28,459 nucleotides of DNA from a virus, in the IMG/VR virus record IMGVR_UViG_3300046491_000095, positions 1-28,459 of that record, one strand, 5' to 3'. How positions within the stretch are numbered: the first letter of the stretch is position 1; every line of letters begins with the position of its first letter. The translations under genes were made by a program, and so were the position numbers. Below the pieces are notes generated by a model. The model had not been told where the DNA came from. It saw nothing but the letters and a program-made list of their open reading frames with translations, and ran no database searches. Of the stretch, positions 1-7,525 are shown in pieces.

Positions 1-1
1 G

Positions 2-1120
2 GAGTTGCGCCAGTTCGGCTCGGCAGCCGGCGAAGTGGTGCTGGACCAGGCGCGCGTGCCCACGCGTATCCAGCCGGTCGGCTCGCGCGACATCAAGTGG
101 TTCCCGGCGCCGAACGCGCGCTGGGCGATCCCGAACCAGCAGGTCGGCGGCCAGTACATCCCGCTCGACTTCCCTGCCTTCTTCTACGCATCGGTCGACC
201 AGTCGCTCTACACGGCGTACTCGGAGTCGCCGATGGAGCCGTCACTGCAGCCGGTGCTCTTCGGCCTGCAGCTGCTCAACGACATCCGTCGCGTGATCCG
301 CATGAATCTGCATCCGCGCACGACCGTCACGCTGAAAACGGAAGAGCTGCAGGGACTGGTGCCGCCCGAGGCGCAGCAAGACCCCGACAAGCTGCTGGAC
401 TTCTACAACAAGTTCATCGCGCAGGTCGCCGCCAACATCGACGGGCTGGAGCCGGAAGAAGCGCTCATCATGCTCGACTCGATGGAGGTCAAGATCCTCG
501 ACCGGGGCAACTCGACGCTCTCGAACGAGTACGACATCCTCACGAAGATGGCCGACCAGAAGATCAGCTCGGGCGCCAAGGTGCTGCCAGGCGTGATCGG
601 GCGCGGCACCAACGCGTCGTCCGCGTCGGTCGAGTCGATGATCTTCATCAAGCAGGTCGAAGGCAGCGTGCAGAAGCCGCTCAACGAGCTGCTCTCGCGC
701 ATGTTCACGCTGATCCTGCGCATGCTCGGCTCCGACTCGGTGGTCGAATTCAGGCTCGCTGACATCGACCTGCGCCCGAAGGTCGAACTCGAAGCGTTCA
801 AGGCGCAGCGCCAGGCGCGCGTCATGGAGCTGCTGTCGCTGGGCTTCATCAGCGACGAGGAAGCCTCCGTCCAGCTCAACGGCCAGCTGCAGAGCGGTAC
901 CTTCACGCCGCTCTCGGGCACGCGCTTCTATGAGCCGACGACCGTCGGCGTCACCGCGACCAACCCTTACTCAGGTAGCCCGTCAGGCGGCTCGCCCGGC
1001 CAGGACGGCGGCGGCGGCAGCCAGAACGAACAGCTCGGCAACACCCCCACCAAGGGCAAGACAGGTAGCAATCCTAAACAGGCGCAAAAACCGGCGCCTA
1101 AACAGACTCAGAAGGCATAA
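2..1120 (+). CDS. Phage portal protein, C-terminal part (gene starts before the window)
   Basis: The reading frame is open from the first bases of the window, so this is the 3' part of a longer gene; the TTG at base 5 is not a credible start. Portal proteins form the dodecameric ring through which DNA enters the head and to which the neck attaches. About 373 codons are visible. The helical stretch at bases 515-730 (SNEYDILTKMADQKISSG, then KVLPGVIGRG and a Ser-rich turn, then long helices) looks like the clip/stem and wing-return part of portals. The last 50 residues are low-complexity Gly/Ser/Gln/Lys/Pro, probably disordered. It lies directly upstream of the head protease, as in lambda (B then C). 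The call rests on sequence style plus gene order; the N-terminal portal core is not visible. Confidence 0.85.
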   Translation, partial: ELRQFGSAAGEVVLDQARVPTRIQPVGSRDIKWFPAPNARWAIPNQQVGGQYIPLDFPAFFYASVDQSLYTAYSESPMEPSLQPVLFGLQLLNDIRRVIRMNLHPRTTVTLKTEELQGLVPPEAQQDPDKLLDFYNKFIAQVAANIDGLEPEEALIMLDSMEVKILDRGNSTLSNEYDILTKMADQKISSGAKVLPGVIGRGTNASSASVESMIFIKQVEGSVQKPLNELLSRMFTLILRMLGSDSVVEFRLADIDLRPKVELEAFKAQRQARVMELLSLGFISDEEASVQLNGQLQSGTFTPLSGTRFYEPTTVGVTATNPYSGSPSGGSPGQDGGGGSQNEQLGNTPTKGKTGSNPKQAQKPAPKQTQKA

Positions 1121-1123
1121 ACG

Positions 1124-2137
1124 ATGAACCTCCTTTCGCTGCTGGGCGGCCAGATGTTGTGGGTGGGCGGCGAAGACTCGCTCGCCCAGGTCGTGCTGTC
1201 GCTGATCACTGACGATTACGACCGCATGCGCGCCGAAGCCGAGCGCGAGCGCACCGAGTTCTTCAAGCAGCGTGACTACCTGCGCACGCGCCGCAGCACA
1301 GCCAATGCCGGCGTGGTCGCCGCGCTCACCGCCGCGGGCATCACGGCGCAGGTCGACTCGGGCGACGCCAGCGAGAGCGAGGAAGAGCGCAAGGCATTCA
1401 GTTCCGCCCCGCTCTCCGTGCTCGATAACGGCGTGGGCGTGATCTCGATCAACGGCGGCCTCGTCAACAGCGACAAGTGGTACCTGAAGTACATGGGCAT
1501 GGTCGGCTACCCGCACATCCAGGATTCGCTCGTCGAGGCGTACAGCAACCCCGACGTGAAGAGCGTCGTGCTCGCGATCAAGTCGCCGGGCGGCGCAGTG
1601 TCAGGCGTCTCCGAGACAGCTGCGGCAATCCGCGCGCTGGGCACGGTCAAGCCGGTGTCGACCTTCGCCGACGGCCTGATGGCCTCGGGCGGTTACTGGT
1701 TGGGCTCGCAGACGGGCGACGTGATGGCCGCCCCGATGAGCCAGATCGGCTCGATCGGCGTGGTGATGACGCACATCGAGTACAGCAAGATGATGGAGAA
1801 GGCAGGCATCACGGCTACCGTCATGCGCAAGGGCGAATACAAGATGCTGATGACGCCGCATGAGCCGCTCTCGGACAAGGCGAAAGCCCAGGCCGAGAAC
1901 GACATGAACGTGATCTATGACTCGTTCACGCAGGACGTCGCGAACGGCATGGGCGTCTCGCAGGATACGGTCAAGAGCCAGTGGGGCGAAGGCCGGGTGT
2001 TCTGGACCAACGAGGCGATTGGCCTCGGTATGGCAAATTCTTCAGGATCTCTAACAGATGCTGTTGCAAAATCGGCGCAAAACGCAGAGAATCGCGCCAA
2101 ACAGGCGAACGGTGCCGGTGTTCGTCATCACTTTTAA
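1124..2137 (+). CDS. S49-family head maturation protease (SppA/lambda gpC-like)
   Basis: Expected to cleave scaffold, portal and itself inside the procapsid. The 337-residue protein has an N-terminal helical segment (about residues 1-95, charged around 35-60), then an S49 protease domain (about 103-320). Visible motifs are SPGG (154-157, oxyanion region), MASGGYW with the likely nucleophile Ser188, QIGSIGV (207-213), and GEYK with the likely general base Lys240, followed by the usual P-x-EPLS segment. This Ser/Lys dyad arrangement is typical of SppA36K and lambda gpC. The start follows the portal stop by 3 bases. Unlike lambda, where the scaffold Nu3 is nested in-frame in the 3' end of C, the scaffold candidate here is a separate downstream gene. 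The last 35 codons are noticeably more A/T-rich than the rest. Confidence 0.92.
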   Translation: MNLLSLLGGQMLWVGGEDSLAQVVLSLITDDYDRMRAEAERERTEFFKQRDYLRTRRSTANAGVVAALTAAGITAQVDSGDASESEEERKAFSSAPLSVLDNGVGVISINGGLVNSDKWYLKYMGMVGYPHIQDSLVEAYSNPDVKSVVLAIKSPGGAVSGVSETAAAIRALGTVKPVSTFADGLMASGGYWLGSQTGDVMAAPMSQIGSIGVVMTHIEYSKMMEKAGITATVMRKGEYKMLMTPHEPLSDKAKAQAENDMNVIYDSFTQDVANGMGVSQDTVKSQWGEGRVFWTNEAIGLGMANSSGSLTDAVAKSAQNAENRAKQANGAGVRHHF

Positions 2138-2149
2138 GAGGATTTAGTC

Positions 2150-2824
2150 ATGCCGACGATTCATGATCTGATGCAGGCGACCAAAACCGCTGTCGCAGCC
2201 AAGCAGGCGGCGCAGGCAGCAGGTGTCGTCGCCAAGACCGAAATTGCTGCTGCCGCGGAAGCGGTCGCAGGTGGTGCCGGCGAAGGTGCCGTGGCTATCA
2301 CGCAGGCCGCAGCGGCAGGCGGTGCGACGGCCGCCGGCGAACAGGGCAATGGGGCGAGCGCAGCTGGCGCTGCGGGAGCAGAGGCAGCAGCCGGTGCGGC
2401 CGCACCGGTTGCCGCAGCTGCAGCCCCTGTCGCAGCCCTCGCCGCTGACACGAGCCTGAACGCACTGGTGGGCAAAGTCACGGAGCTGTCGATTAGCAAT
2501 GCGAAGCTCACGACCGAACTCGACGCGATGACGGCCTCGTGCGTCGCAATGATCGCCGTCGTGTCGGACTCGCTGGACCGCATGAGCATCGCGCTCGGCG
2601 GCGGCAAGGTCGACGTATCGAAGCTCACGCCCGAAGCGCTGGTCGGCCTGCACACGGAACACGCCGCGAAGTTCGCTGCCAAGTTCCCGATCGGCGGCGT
2701 CGCCGCGGTCAACGTGGGTGCGGACGATGCAAGTCAGGAAGCGCAGCGCGGTAACGCCGAAGCACTGGCGATGCACGCGATGCGTGTTGCGGCGGCTGGC
2801 GGGCAGCTCGCTGCGAAGAAGTAA
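2150..2824 (+). CDS. Ala-rich coiled-coil protein, probable capsid scaffold
   Basis: This 224-residue protein is very rich in Ala (about residues 15-105 are nearly all Ala, Gly, Val, Glu and Thr). A predicted helical or coiled segment follows (about 105-150: LNALVGKVTELSISNAKLTT and onward), then a C-terminal basic/helical end (AAKK). The start is supported by GAGGA at 2138-2142, 7 bases upstream. It sits between the head protease and the decoration/capsid genes, the standard place for a scaffold, and scaffolds are often helical and low in complexity. No motif proves the function. The alternative is an unrelated minor head protein. Expected to be a substrate of the upstream protease. Confidence 0.5.
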   Translation: MPTIHDLMQATKTAVAAKQAAQAAGVVAKTEIAAAAEAVAGGAGEGAVAITQAAAAGGATAAGEQGNGASAAGAAGAEAAAGAAAPVAAAAAPVAALAADTSLNALVGKVTELSISNAKLTTELDAMTASCVAMIAVVSDSLDRMSIALGGGKVDVSKLTPEALVGLHTEHAAKFAAKFPIGGVAAVNVGADDASQEAQRGNAEALAMHAMRVAAAGGQLAAKK

Positions 2825-2870
2825 GGTTTTGCCCGAAACGCTTTAAACCGCCCTTGGGCGAATCCAAAAC

Positions 2871-2885
2871 TTCAGGAGTCCTGAA
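2871..2885 (+). promoter_or_regulatory. Inverted repeat enclosing the ribosome binding site of the decoration-like gene
   Basis: TTCAGGAGTCCTGAA is a perfect palindrome around a central G that ends at the base before the ATG at 2886. As RNA it can form a 5-bp stem (TTCAG/CTGAA) with the Shine-Dalgarno core GGAG in the loop. The core AGGAGTCCTG followed by two bases and ATG recurs at 5146-5160 before the connector gene. It could be a translational control element or simply a strong ribosome binding site; the structure is weak in energy terms. Confidence 0.4.
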
Positions 2886-3380
2886 ATGGCATTGAAAAAA
2901 GTCATCCTCTCGGAAACGTCCGATGACCAGACGGAAAACGTCATCACCGTCAAGCTCGGCACGATCGGCAATCCGCTGACCGATGCCGACCGCGGCAAGC
3001 CGGTGAAGCTCATCGGCGACGCCCAGTTCGACCTCTGCGCGACGGGCGACCAGATCGAAGGCTACGTGGCCTCGATCGCGAATTTCACGGCAGACGGCCT
3101 GACGGTTGGCTCGGTGCGCTACGTCGAACCGGGCAACAAGAAGGAAGCGACGATTACAGTCGCTGGCTGGGCGATCGGCAACTACGTACTGGCTGACGCA
3201 CAGGCTGCGCGCGGCACGTACAACGACGTGAACCAGTTCCCGCGCCCGAAGGTCAAGCTCACGGCTGACCAGCAGGCAGCGACGATTGCCGCCCTGCTGT
3301 TCCGTCACCGCATCGTCGGCGTCATGCCCGGCTTCAATGTCGGCGACGCGAACGCGGTCGTCATCATCATGCGCGCCTAA
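2886..3380 (+). CDS. Probable capsid decoration/stabilisation protein
   Basis: This 164-residue protein has beta-rich character throughout (alternating Val/Ile/Thr strands) and no membrane segment. It begins MALKKVILSE and includes TDADRGKPVKL, a pattern seen in phage proteins placed just before the major capsid gene. By position (between scaffold candidate and capsid) it matches lambda D, which trimerises on the capsid surface; at 164 residues it is larger than lambda D (about 110). A strong ribosome binding site (AGGAG, inside a palindrome) precedes it, which fits a protein needed in high copy. The function is inferred from position, length and a predicted beta fold; no diagnostic motif was recognised. 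Confidence 0.55.
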   Translation: MALKKVILSETSDDQTENVITVKLGTIGNPLTDADRGKPVKLIGDAQFDLCATGDQIEGYVASIANFTADGLTVGSVRYVEPGNKKEATITVAGWAIGNYVLADAQAARGTYNDVNQFPRPKVKLTADQQAATIAALLFRHRIVGVMPGFNVGDANAVVIIMRA

Positions 3381-3424
3381 CCAGCGCAGCGTCCAACTCC
3401 AAAATCCTTAAAGGGGAACAGAAC

Positions 3425-4615
3425 ATGAAGGTCACCTTCCTCGACGCTGCGGGCGCTCAACAGCAAGCCACGCTGCCGTTGAACCTGTACCAGCTCGCGC
3501 ATGAAGCGAACATGACGGTCGACGCGTACCTGTCGAACAAGTACAAGACCGACCCGTCGAAGTACGGCGCCACCATGAACCAGATGTTCGCCTCGGCGGG
3601 TCTGTTCATGAGCGAGGACAAGACGCTCGGCATCAAGAAAACGTCGGTTGCCGAAGCGATGACGGGTGCCTGCGACACGCAGTTCAACGTCGCCGGCTCG
3701 GCCAACCTCGCGGACGCGGTCCCCGCCTCGCGCATCCTGTTCCCGGCTGCACTCCTGCAGATGGTCGAAAGCCAGCTGTACGGCAACCGCGCCAGCGAAG
3801 TCGCGCTGTTCGACACGTTCATCACGGACAAGCAGACGGTCAGCAACAGCCGCTACTGGTGGCCGGTGCTGGACTACACGCGCCCGTCGCAGGCAGCAAG
3901 CTCGCGCATCTCGCAGCTGGCTGAGCCGAACCTGATGATGACCCTCACGGCGTCGGACAAGACGGGCTCGATCCCGACGTTCTCGCTCGGTCTGGTCATC
4001 TCGGACGAAGCGATGCAGCAGAACACGCTGGACTTCGTCGCACTGTCGATGACGCGTCAGGCCGAAATCGAAGCGGCTTCCCGCCTCGACGAGTGCGTGA
4101 ACGCGATGATCAACGGCGACGTGGACATCGGCCAGGGCGCACTCGCCGTGAACAAGGTGTCGGCTTACGACAGCTCGATCACGACGGACGGCGTGATCAC
4201 GCACGTGGCATGGATGAACTGGCTCTCGAAGTACCGCCGCATCCGCCAGATCGACGTGTGCCTGATGACGCTCAACACGTTCCTGAAGCTGGAGAACCGC
4301 ACGGGTCGCCCGACCAAGCTGGAAGACGCGTCGGCCCAGCCGTTCGAACAGCGCCCGGACATCATCCCGTCGCTGCTGAACCTGTCGCTCTCGGGCATCA
4401 AGGTCATGATTTTCGACAACACGGTCATCCCCGATGACCTGATCGTCGGCTTCGACACGCGCTACGCAATGCGCAAGGTCACCAACGCCCAGGCCGAGTA
4501 CTCGGCAATCGAGCGGATGGTGCTGCGCAAGGGCAACAGCATGCGCTGGGACTGGGGCTACACGGTTCACCGCCTGTACGACCAGGCGTGGGACGTGCTG
4601 TCGCTGACCCACTAA
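3425..4615 (+). CDS. Major capsid protein
   Basis: This 396-residue protein has the features expected of a HK97-fold coat subunit: an N-terminal helical arm (about residues 15-75), a mixed alpha/beta core with FPAALLQMVESQLYG and a Trp-rich strand, a central helical axis region (about 205-225, MTRQAEIEAASRLDECVNAM), and a C-terminal beta/helix domain in which a conserved-looking FDNTVIPDDLIVGFD precedes the end. Upstream AAAGGGGAA (3410-3418) supports the ATG. It follows scaffold and decoration candidates and precedes neck genes, and is followed at once by strong stem-loops, as expected for the most abundant product. Identification is by context and overall style. Confidence 0.85.
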   Translation: MKVTFLDAAGAQQQATLPLNLYQLAHEANMTVDAYLSNKYKTDPSKYGATMNQMFASAGLFMSEDKTLGIKKTSVAEAMTGACDTQFNVAGSANLADAVPASRILFPAALLQMVESQLYGNRASEVALFDTFITDKQTVSNSRYWWPVLDYTRPSQAASSRISQLAEPNLMMTLTASDKTGSIPTFSLGLVISDEAMQQNTLDFVALSMTRQAEIEAASRLDECVNAMINGDVDIGQGALAVNKVSAYDSSITTDGVITHVAWMNWLSKYRRIRQIDVCLMTLNTFLKLENRTGRPTKLEDASAQPFEQRPDIIPSLLNLSLSGIKVMIFDNTVIPDDLIVGFDTRYAMRKVTNAQAEYSAIERMVLRKGNSMRWDWGYTVHRLYDQAWDVLSLTH

Positions 4616-4624
4616 GCGTCACTG

Positions 4625-4650
4625 GACCGGCTGGGAGACCCCGGCCGGTC
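4625..4650 (+). terminator. First of two tandem stem-loops after the capsid gene
   Basis: Bases 4625-4635 pair with 4640-4650 (GACCGGC with GCCGGTC, a G-T wobble, then GGG with CCC), giving an 11-bp stem with an AGAC loop. No T-run follows, so by itself it is not a classic intrinsic terminator. It shares a 19-base core, CCGGCTGGGAGACCCCGGC, with the next stem-loop 38 bases downstream. It may act with that stem-loop as a composite terminator or protect the 3' end of capsid mRNA. Confidence 0.6.
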
Positions 4651-4658
4651 GAGCCTCT

Positions 4659-4693
4659 AACGGGCCGGCTGGGAGACCCCGGCTGGCCCGTTT
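4659..4693 (+). terminator. Second tandem stem-loop, terminator-like, after the capsid gene
   Basis: AACGGGCC at 4659-4666 pairs with GGCCCGTT at 4685-4692, and the inner bases extend the stem to about 15 bp including two G-T wobbles, closing on an AGAC loop (4674-4677). Only three Ts follow the stem top (4691-4693), so termination may be partial. The inner 19 bases repeat those of the previous stem-loop exactly. The next gene starts 24 bases downstream. Confidence 0.6.
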
Positions 4694-4717
4694 CACATCC
4701 AGCCAACGGAGCCAGAC

Positions 4718-5146
4718 ATGGTCAAGCTGAACCCTGCGATGCAGGCAATCGCCGACAAGGCGAAAGAATTCGAACAGTATCTCGGCAAGACGGTCGAGAT
4801 CCAGGCGATCGGCGCAAACCTGCGCCACATCTTCACGGGCGCAGAGTTCCGCATTGGCGGCAAGGTCGAGCACGAGTTCGACGGCTTCCTGCGCGGCCAG
4901 CTGATGGCGCGACGCGTGCTCGCCTTCTTCGAGGGCAAGCAGATCGGCCAGGCCCCCGCCGAGATCAAGGCGCAGGCCGAAGGCGCGGGCACCGACACGT
5001 CGGGCGAGACGCCGCCGCTGGTCATCAGCATGGCGCCGCCGAAAGCGCCCGAGACGCCGGCTGAAACACCGGAAACGCCCGAGGCACCGAAGGAAGAAGC
5101 GCCCGCTCCTGCCGCGAAGACGTCGATCCTCAAGAAGCAGTCGTAA
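4718..5146 (+). CDS. Hypothetical head protein in the position of lambda FI
   Basis: This 142-residue protein has a mixed N-terminal half (about residues 1-90) containing KTVEIQAIGANLRHIFTG, then an extended Pro/Glu/Ala-rich acidic tail (about 100-135, repeated ETPE/APE units) ending in a basic SILKKQS. It is the first gene after the capsid stem-loops and precedes the neck genes, the position taken in lambda by FI, a small accessory packaging protein that is also acidic and low in complexity. That parallel is positional only. No catalytic or binding motif was recognised. Confidence 0.45.
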   Translation: MVKLNPAMQAIADKAKEFEQYLGKTVEIQAIGANLRHIFTGAEFRIGGKVEHEFDGFLRGQLMARRVLAFFEGKQIGQAPAEIKAQAEGAGTDTSGETPPLVISMAPPKAPETPAETPETPEAPKEEAPAPAAKTSILKKQS

Positions 5147-5157
5147 GGAGTCCTGCG

Positions 5158-5652
5158 ATGCCCGTCATCAGCAACCTGTCTGACATCGTCTCGCCGGATG
5201 AGGTCCGCGCGATGCTGGGCGTCGCCGCGAAGGAGTTCAAGGACCAGACGCTGCAGCTGCCCATCTACCTGCGCTCGATCAAGATCGAGTGCGACCGGGC
5301 CGATGCGCGGCTGTGGGGGCTCTACAAGGGCCTGCCTGACTCCGGACTCACCGACGACCAGCAGAACTTCAGCGACCTGTTCTGCACGTTCGTGGGCTGG
5401 TCGGCGGCCAAGCTGATTGCCATCGCCCTGCCGCAGTTCTCGCCGCAGGAAGTGGGCAACGGCCAGGCCGTCATGCACCGCAATGATGACGCCGCCACGT
5501 CGGTGATGGCCGACATCCGCGCGCAGGTCGCGAGCGTGGTACCGCTGCTCGTGACGGCCGCAGACGTGCTGGACCCGGTGCAGCCCTCGAACGTGAAGAC
5601 GGCTTACGCGATGGGCCGGTTCGGCGCATCGGGCGACCCTGTTACGGGATAA
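5158..5652 (+). CDS. Head-tail connector (adaptor) protein
   Basis: This 164-residue, mainly helical protein has the layout common in gp6/gp15-type adaptors that dock under the portal ring: a helix starting SPDEVRAMLGV, a central helical block (about residues 25-100, with ADARLWGLYKG and a Phe/Cys/Trp-rich segment FSDLFCTFVGW), and a C-terminal part ending in a Gly-rich MGRFGASGDP. The ATG follows AGGAGT at 5146-5151. It is first in a run of four neck genes between the head and the tail tube. The family was recognised by position, length and helical character, not by a strict motif. Confidence 0.55.
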   Translation: MPVISNLSDIVSPDEVRAMLGVAAKEFKDQTLQLPIYLRSIKIECDRADARLWGLYKGLPDSGLTDDQQNFSDLFCTFVGWSAAKLIAIALPQFSPQEVGNGQAVMHRNDDAATSVMADIRAQVASVVPLLVTAADVLDPVQPSNVKTAYAMGRFGASGDPVTG

Positions 5653-5657
5653 CTGGC

Positions 5658-6500
5658 ATGGATCTGATCGACGCCGCAGGCTATTTCGACGACACTGCCG
5701 TAACCGCGCCGGGGTCGTCCGAGACGCTGTTCATGGCGTTTCTGGACCTCTATACCAACCAGCAGCGTGACGGCCTGCAGGTGCAGCGCCGCACGCTCGC
5801 ATACGACCCGACCCAGGTCTTCACGCTGCCAGCCGACGGCATCGTCGCGTTCGCGGGCCGTAACTGGGCGCTCGGGCTCGCCTCACCCGACGACTTCGCG
5901 GGCGGGCCGCTGCGCAGCGCCTATATCGCCCACCTGCTCGACTCGGTGATCCAGATCGGCACCGCTGGAGACTGGCTCGCCAACACACCGCGCGCGGCCA
6001 CGCACGGCGGCATGGTGTGGATGAAAAGCTCGAAGAACAGCGACGGCACCGAGGAAGTGTGGAGCGAGGTCGATGTGTATTCGGGAAGCGGCGTGCAGGC
6101 CGAGGAAGGCGAGTTCGCGCTGCTGCAGGGGCAGCTGTACCGCATCAGGAACAGCTACTTCACGGTGAGCGGGATTCGCGCACTGGACTGCATCGAGCTG
6201 CCGAAGGACGTCAGGAAGACGGTCACCTGGACCACACAGGCCGGCTACGACAAGGTCAAGCAGCAGTCGGTGCCGGGCGCATCGGTCGACATCCCGGCGC
6301 TCGTGATGCGCTTCTACCACGACTACCGGCGCGTCACGCAGGCTGCGATCAAGCCCGTCGACGGTGACCTGGTCGCGCGCGTCACGCAGACCCACGGCGT
6401 GACGGCGGGCGATGCCGCCCTGATCGACGGCGTCACCTACCGGGTCGTCTCGCGCCGCGCGATGCCGGACGCGACGTGGTGGCTGCACCTGACGGTGTAA
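5658..6500 (+). CDS. Putative head-tail stopper/neck protein
   Basis: This 280-residue protein is long for a stopper. The N-terminal 200 residues are of unknown type. The C-terminal 80 look like the small beta-barrel of SPP1 gp16/lambda FII-type stoppers: GDLVARVTQTHGVTAGDAALIDGVTYRVVSR, then a last strand WWLHLTV (the usual pattern is a loop, 'I-x-G-x-x-Y-x-V', and a closing strand). It starts 6 bases after the connector gene and ends 2 bases before the next gene. The role as the ring that closes the portal channel is inferred from position and the C-terminal pattern. Confidence 0.5.
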   Translation: MDLIDAAGYFDDTAVTAPGSSETLFMAFLDLYTNQQRDGLQVQRRTLAYDPTQVFTLPADGIVAFAGRNWALGLASPDDFAGGPLRSAYIAHLLDSVIQIGTAGDWLANTPRAATHGGMVWMKSSKNSDGTEEVWSEVDVYSGSGVQAEEGEFALLQGQLYRIRNSYFTVSGIRALDCIELPKDVRKTVTWTTQAGYDKVKQQSVPGASVDIPALVMRFYHDYRRVTQAAIKPVDGDLVARVTQTHGVTAGDAALIDGVTYRVVSRRAMPDATWWLHLTV

Positions 6501-6502
6501 GC

Positions 6503-7063
6503 ATGAAATTCACGAACCTCCCCGAGTTCAACACAGCCCTCGAAGCCGCCGTGATGCGCGGCATCGAGAAGGACATCGTGTCCGTGTTCAAGGGCGTGGT
6601 GATGCAGGCTGCGCAGGCGCTGATTGCCGGGGATTTTCGTTATGCAGGTACGCCGGAATGGAGCGGCAACGCGGCGGCGAACTGGTGGCCTTCTGTCGAC
6701 GGCGGCCCGCAGCCGTTCGAGGAGTTCTTCCACGACGTGCCGCGCCCCGGCCAGCGGGACTTCCCCCGCGACTTTGTGTCGCCCTACAGTGCGGCCACGC
6801 CGCGGCCGGAAGCGATCGAGATGTCGGAGCTGCGCATCAAGGCCTTCCTTCAGGAGTTGCCTGGCATTCCAAAGCAGGTCGTGATCCAGAACACGGCGCC
6901 GTACCTGCTCGAATACCAGCCGTATGGACCAAGCCAGAAGACCTTCCGGCTGGAAAACCTCTATCCGCTGTCCGCGACGCGGGCGGTCCTCTTCATGAAC
7001 CAGCAGATAGCCTCTGCCAGCAGGCAGCAGCTCGACGCGTGGAAGGTGGGGTTTGTCAAATGA
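6503..7063 (+). CDS. Neck/tail completion protein (HK97 gp10 / lambda gpZ-like)
   Basis: This 186-residue protein has an N-terminal helical stretch (residues 1-45), SGNAAANWWPSVDG, and near the C terminus QNTAPYLLEYQPYG. The pairing of a 'SGN-x-x-x-xW' loop with a later 'N-x-x-PY-x-x-x-x-E-x-G/YG' segment is typical of the gp10/gpZ family that links neck and tail. The chosen ATG lies 2 bases after the previous stop; an in-frame GTG further upstream (6476) would overlap the previous gene and has no better ribosome binding site. The stop overlaps the next start as ATGA. Confidence 0.7.
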   Translation: MKFTNLPEFNTALEAAVMRGIEKDIVSVFKGVVMQAAQALIAGDFRYAGTPEWSGNAAANWWPSVDGGPQPFEEFFHDVPRPGQRDFPRDFVSPYSAATPRPEAIEMSELRIKAFLQELPGIPKQVVIQNTAPYLLEYQPYGPSQKTFRLENLYPLSATRAVLFMNQQIASASRQQLDAWKVGFVK

Positions 7064-7473
7064 GCCGGCAATACATCATTGAGACATTGAATGCAGCGGT
7101 GCTCGCCGCGCTGGGCAGTTTCACCGGCATCGACTCGTTTAACGAGGAAGGCCCGCAGCCCGATCTCGCGAACCAGAGCCGTCCGTGGCTGGCCTTCGGC
7201 GTGGTGATCGACGGTCGCGCGCAGGCCTCGCTCGCGATGGCGGGCAGGCAGGTCAAGCGCTTTCGTGGCGGCATCCAGGTGGGTGCGTTCGAGAAGGTGG
7301 GCACAGGCACCTTCCAGACCACGGCAGTGCTCGATGCGCTGGACCTCGCACTCGCGAACCGGAGTGTGGGCGGCATCATCGTGGGCGACGCGCACAGCTA
7401 CCGGCCACAGCAGTATGGGGACTGGAATCCGTCAGGAGTCCAATATTTGTTCTACTACGACGTAACTGATTGA
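7060..7473 (+). CDS. Tail terminator protein (lambda gpU-like)
   Basis: This 137-residue protein starts at an ATGA overlap with the previous gene (7060-7063), which indicates translational coupling. It opens with a helix (SRQYIIETLNAAVLAALGSF) followed by beta strands and a helix-strand end (TTAVLDALDLALAN, then VQYLFYYDVTD), the alpha/beta arrangement of gpU-type proteins that cap the tail tube and bind the head neck. It lies immediately before the tail tube gene, as U precedes V in lambda. A longer in-frame reading exists upstream from 6658 but runs across the previous gene and is not credible. Confidence 0.65.
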   Translation: MSRQYIIETLNAAVLAALGSFTGIDSFNEEGPQPDLANQSRPWLAFGVVIDGRAQASLAMAGRQVKRFRGGIQVGAFEKVGTGTFQTTAVLDALDLALANRSVGGIIVGDAHSYRPQQYGDWNPSGVQYLFYYDVTD

Positions 7474-7498
7474 CCTATTCACATAGACCCGCGACAAT
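7470..7498 (+). promoter_or_regulatory. Weak sigma70-like promoter candidate before the tail tube gene
   Basis: TTGACC (7470-7475, five of six matches to the -35 consensus) and GACAAT (7493-7498, four of six to -10) are separated by 17 bases. The -10 half overlaps a stem-loop (7489-7503). In a GC-rich region such a match is suggestive only; it would allow separate expression of the abundant tube protein. Confidence 0.25.
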
Positions 7499-7503
7499 CG
7501 CGG
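7489..7503 (+). other. Short stem-loop in the leader of the tail tube gene
   Basis: CCGCGA-CAA-TCGCGG is a perfect 6-bp stem with a 3-base loop, 22 bases before the ATG at 7526 and just upstream of the ribosome binding site (CGGGAG). No T-run follows, so it is not an intrinsic terminator. It may stabilise the tube mRNA 5' end. Confidence 0.5.
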
Positions 7504-7525
7504 CAAACCTATCGGGAGCAGCAAA

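Noticed and set aside
6476-6502. GTG at 6476 as the start of the gp10/gpZ-like gene
   Set aside because: It would overlap the stopper gene by 25 bases without better upstream signal; the ATG at 6503 begins 2 bases after that stop.
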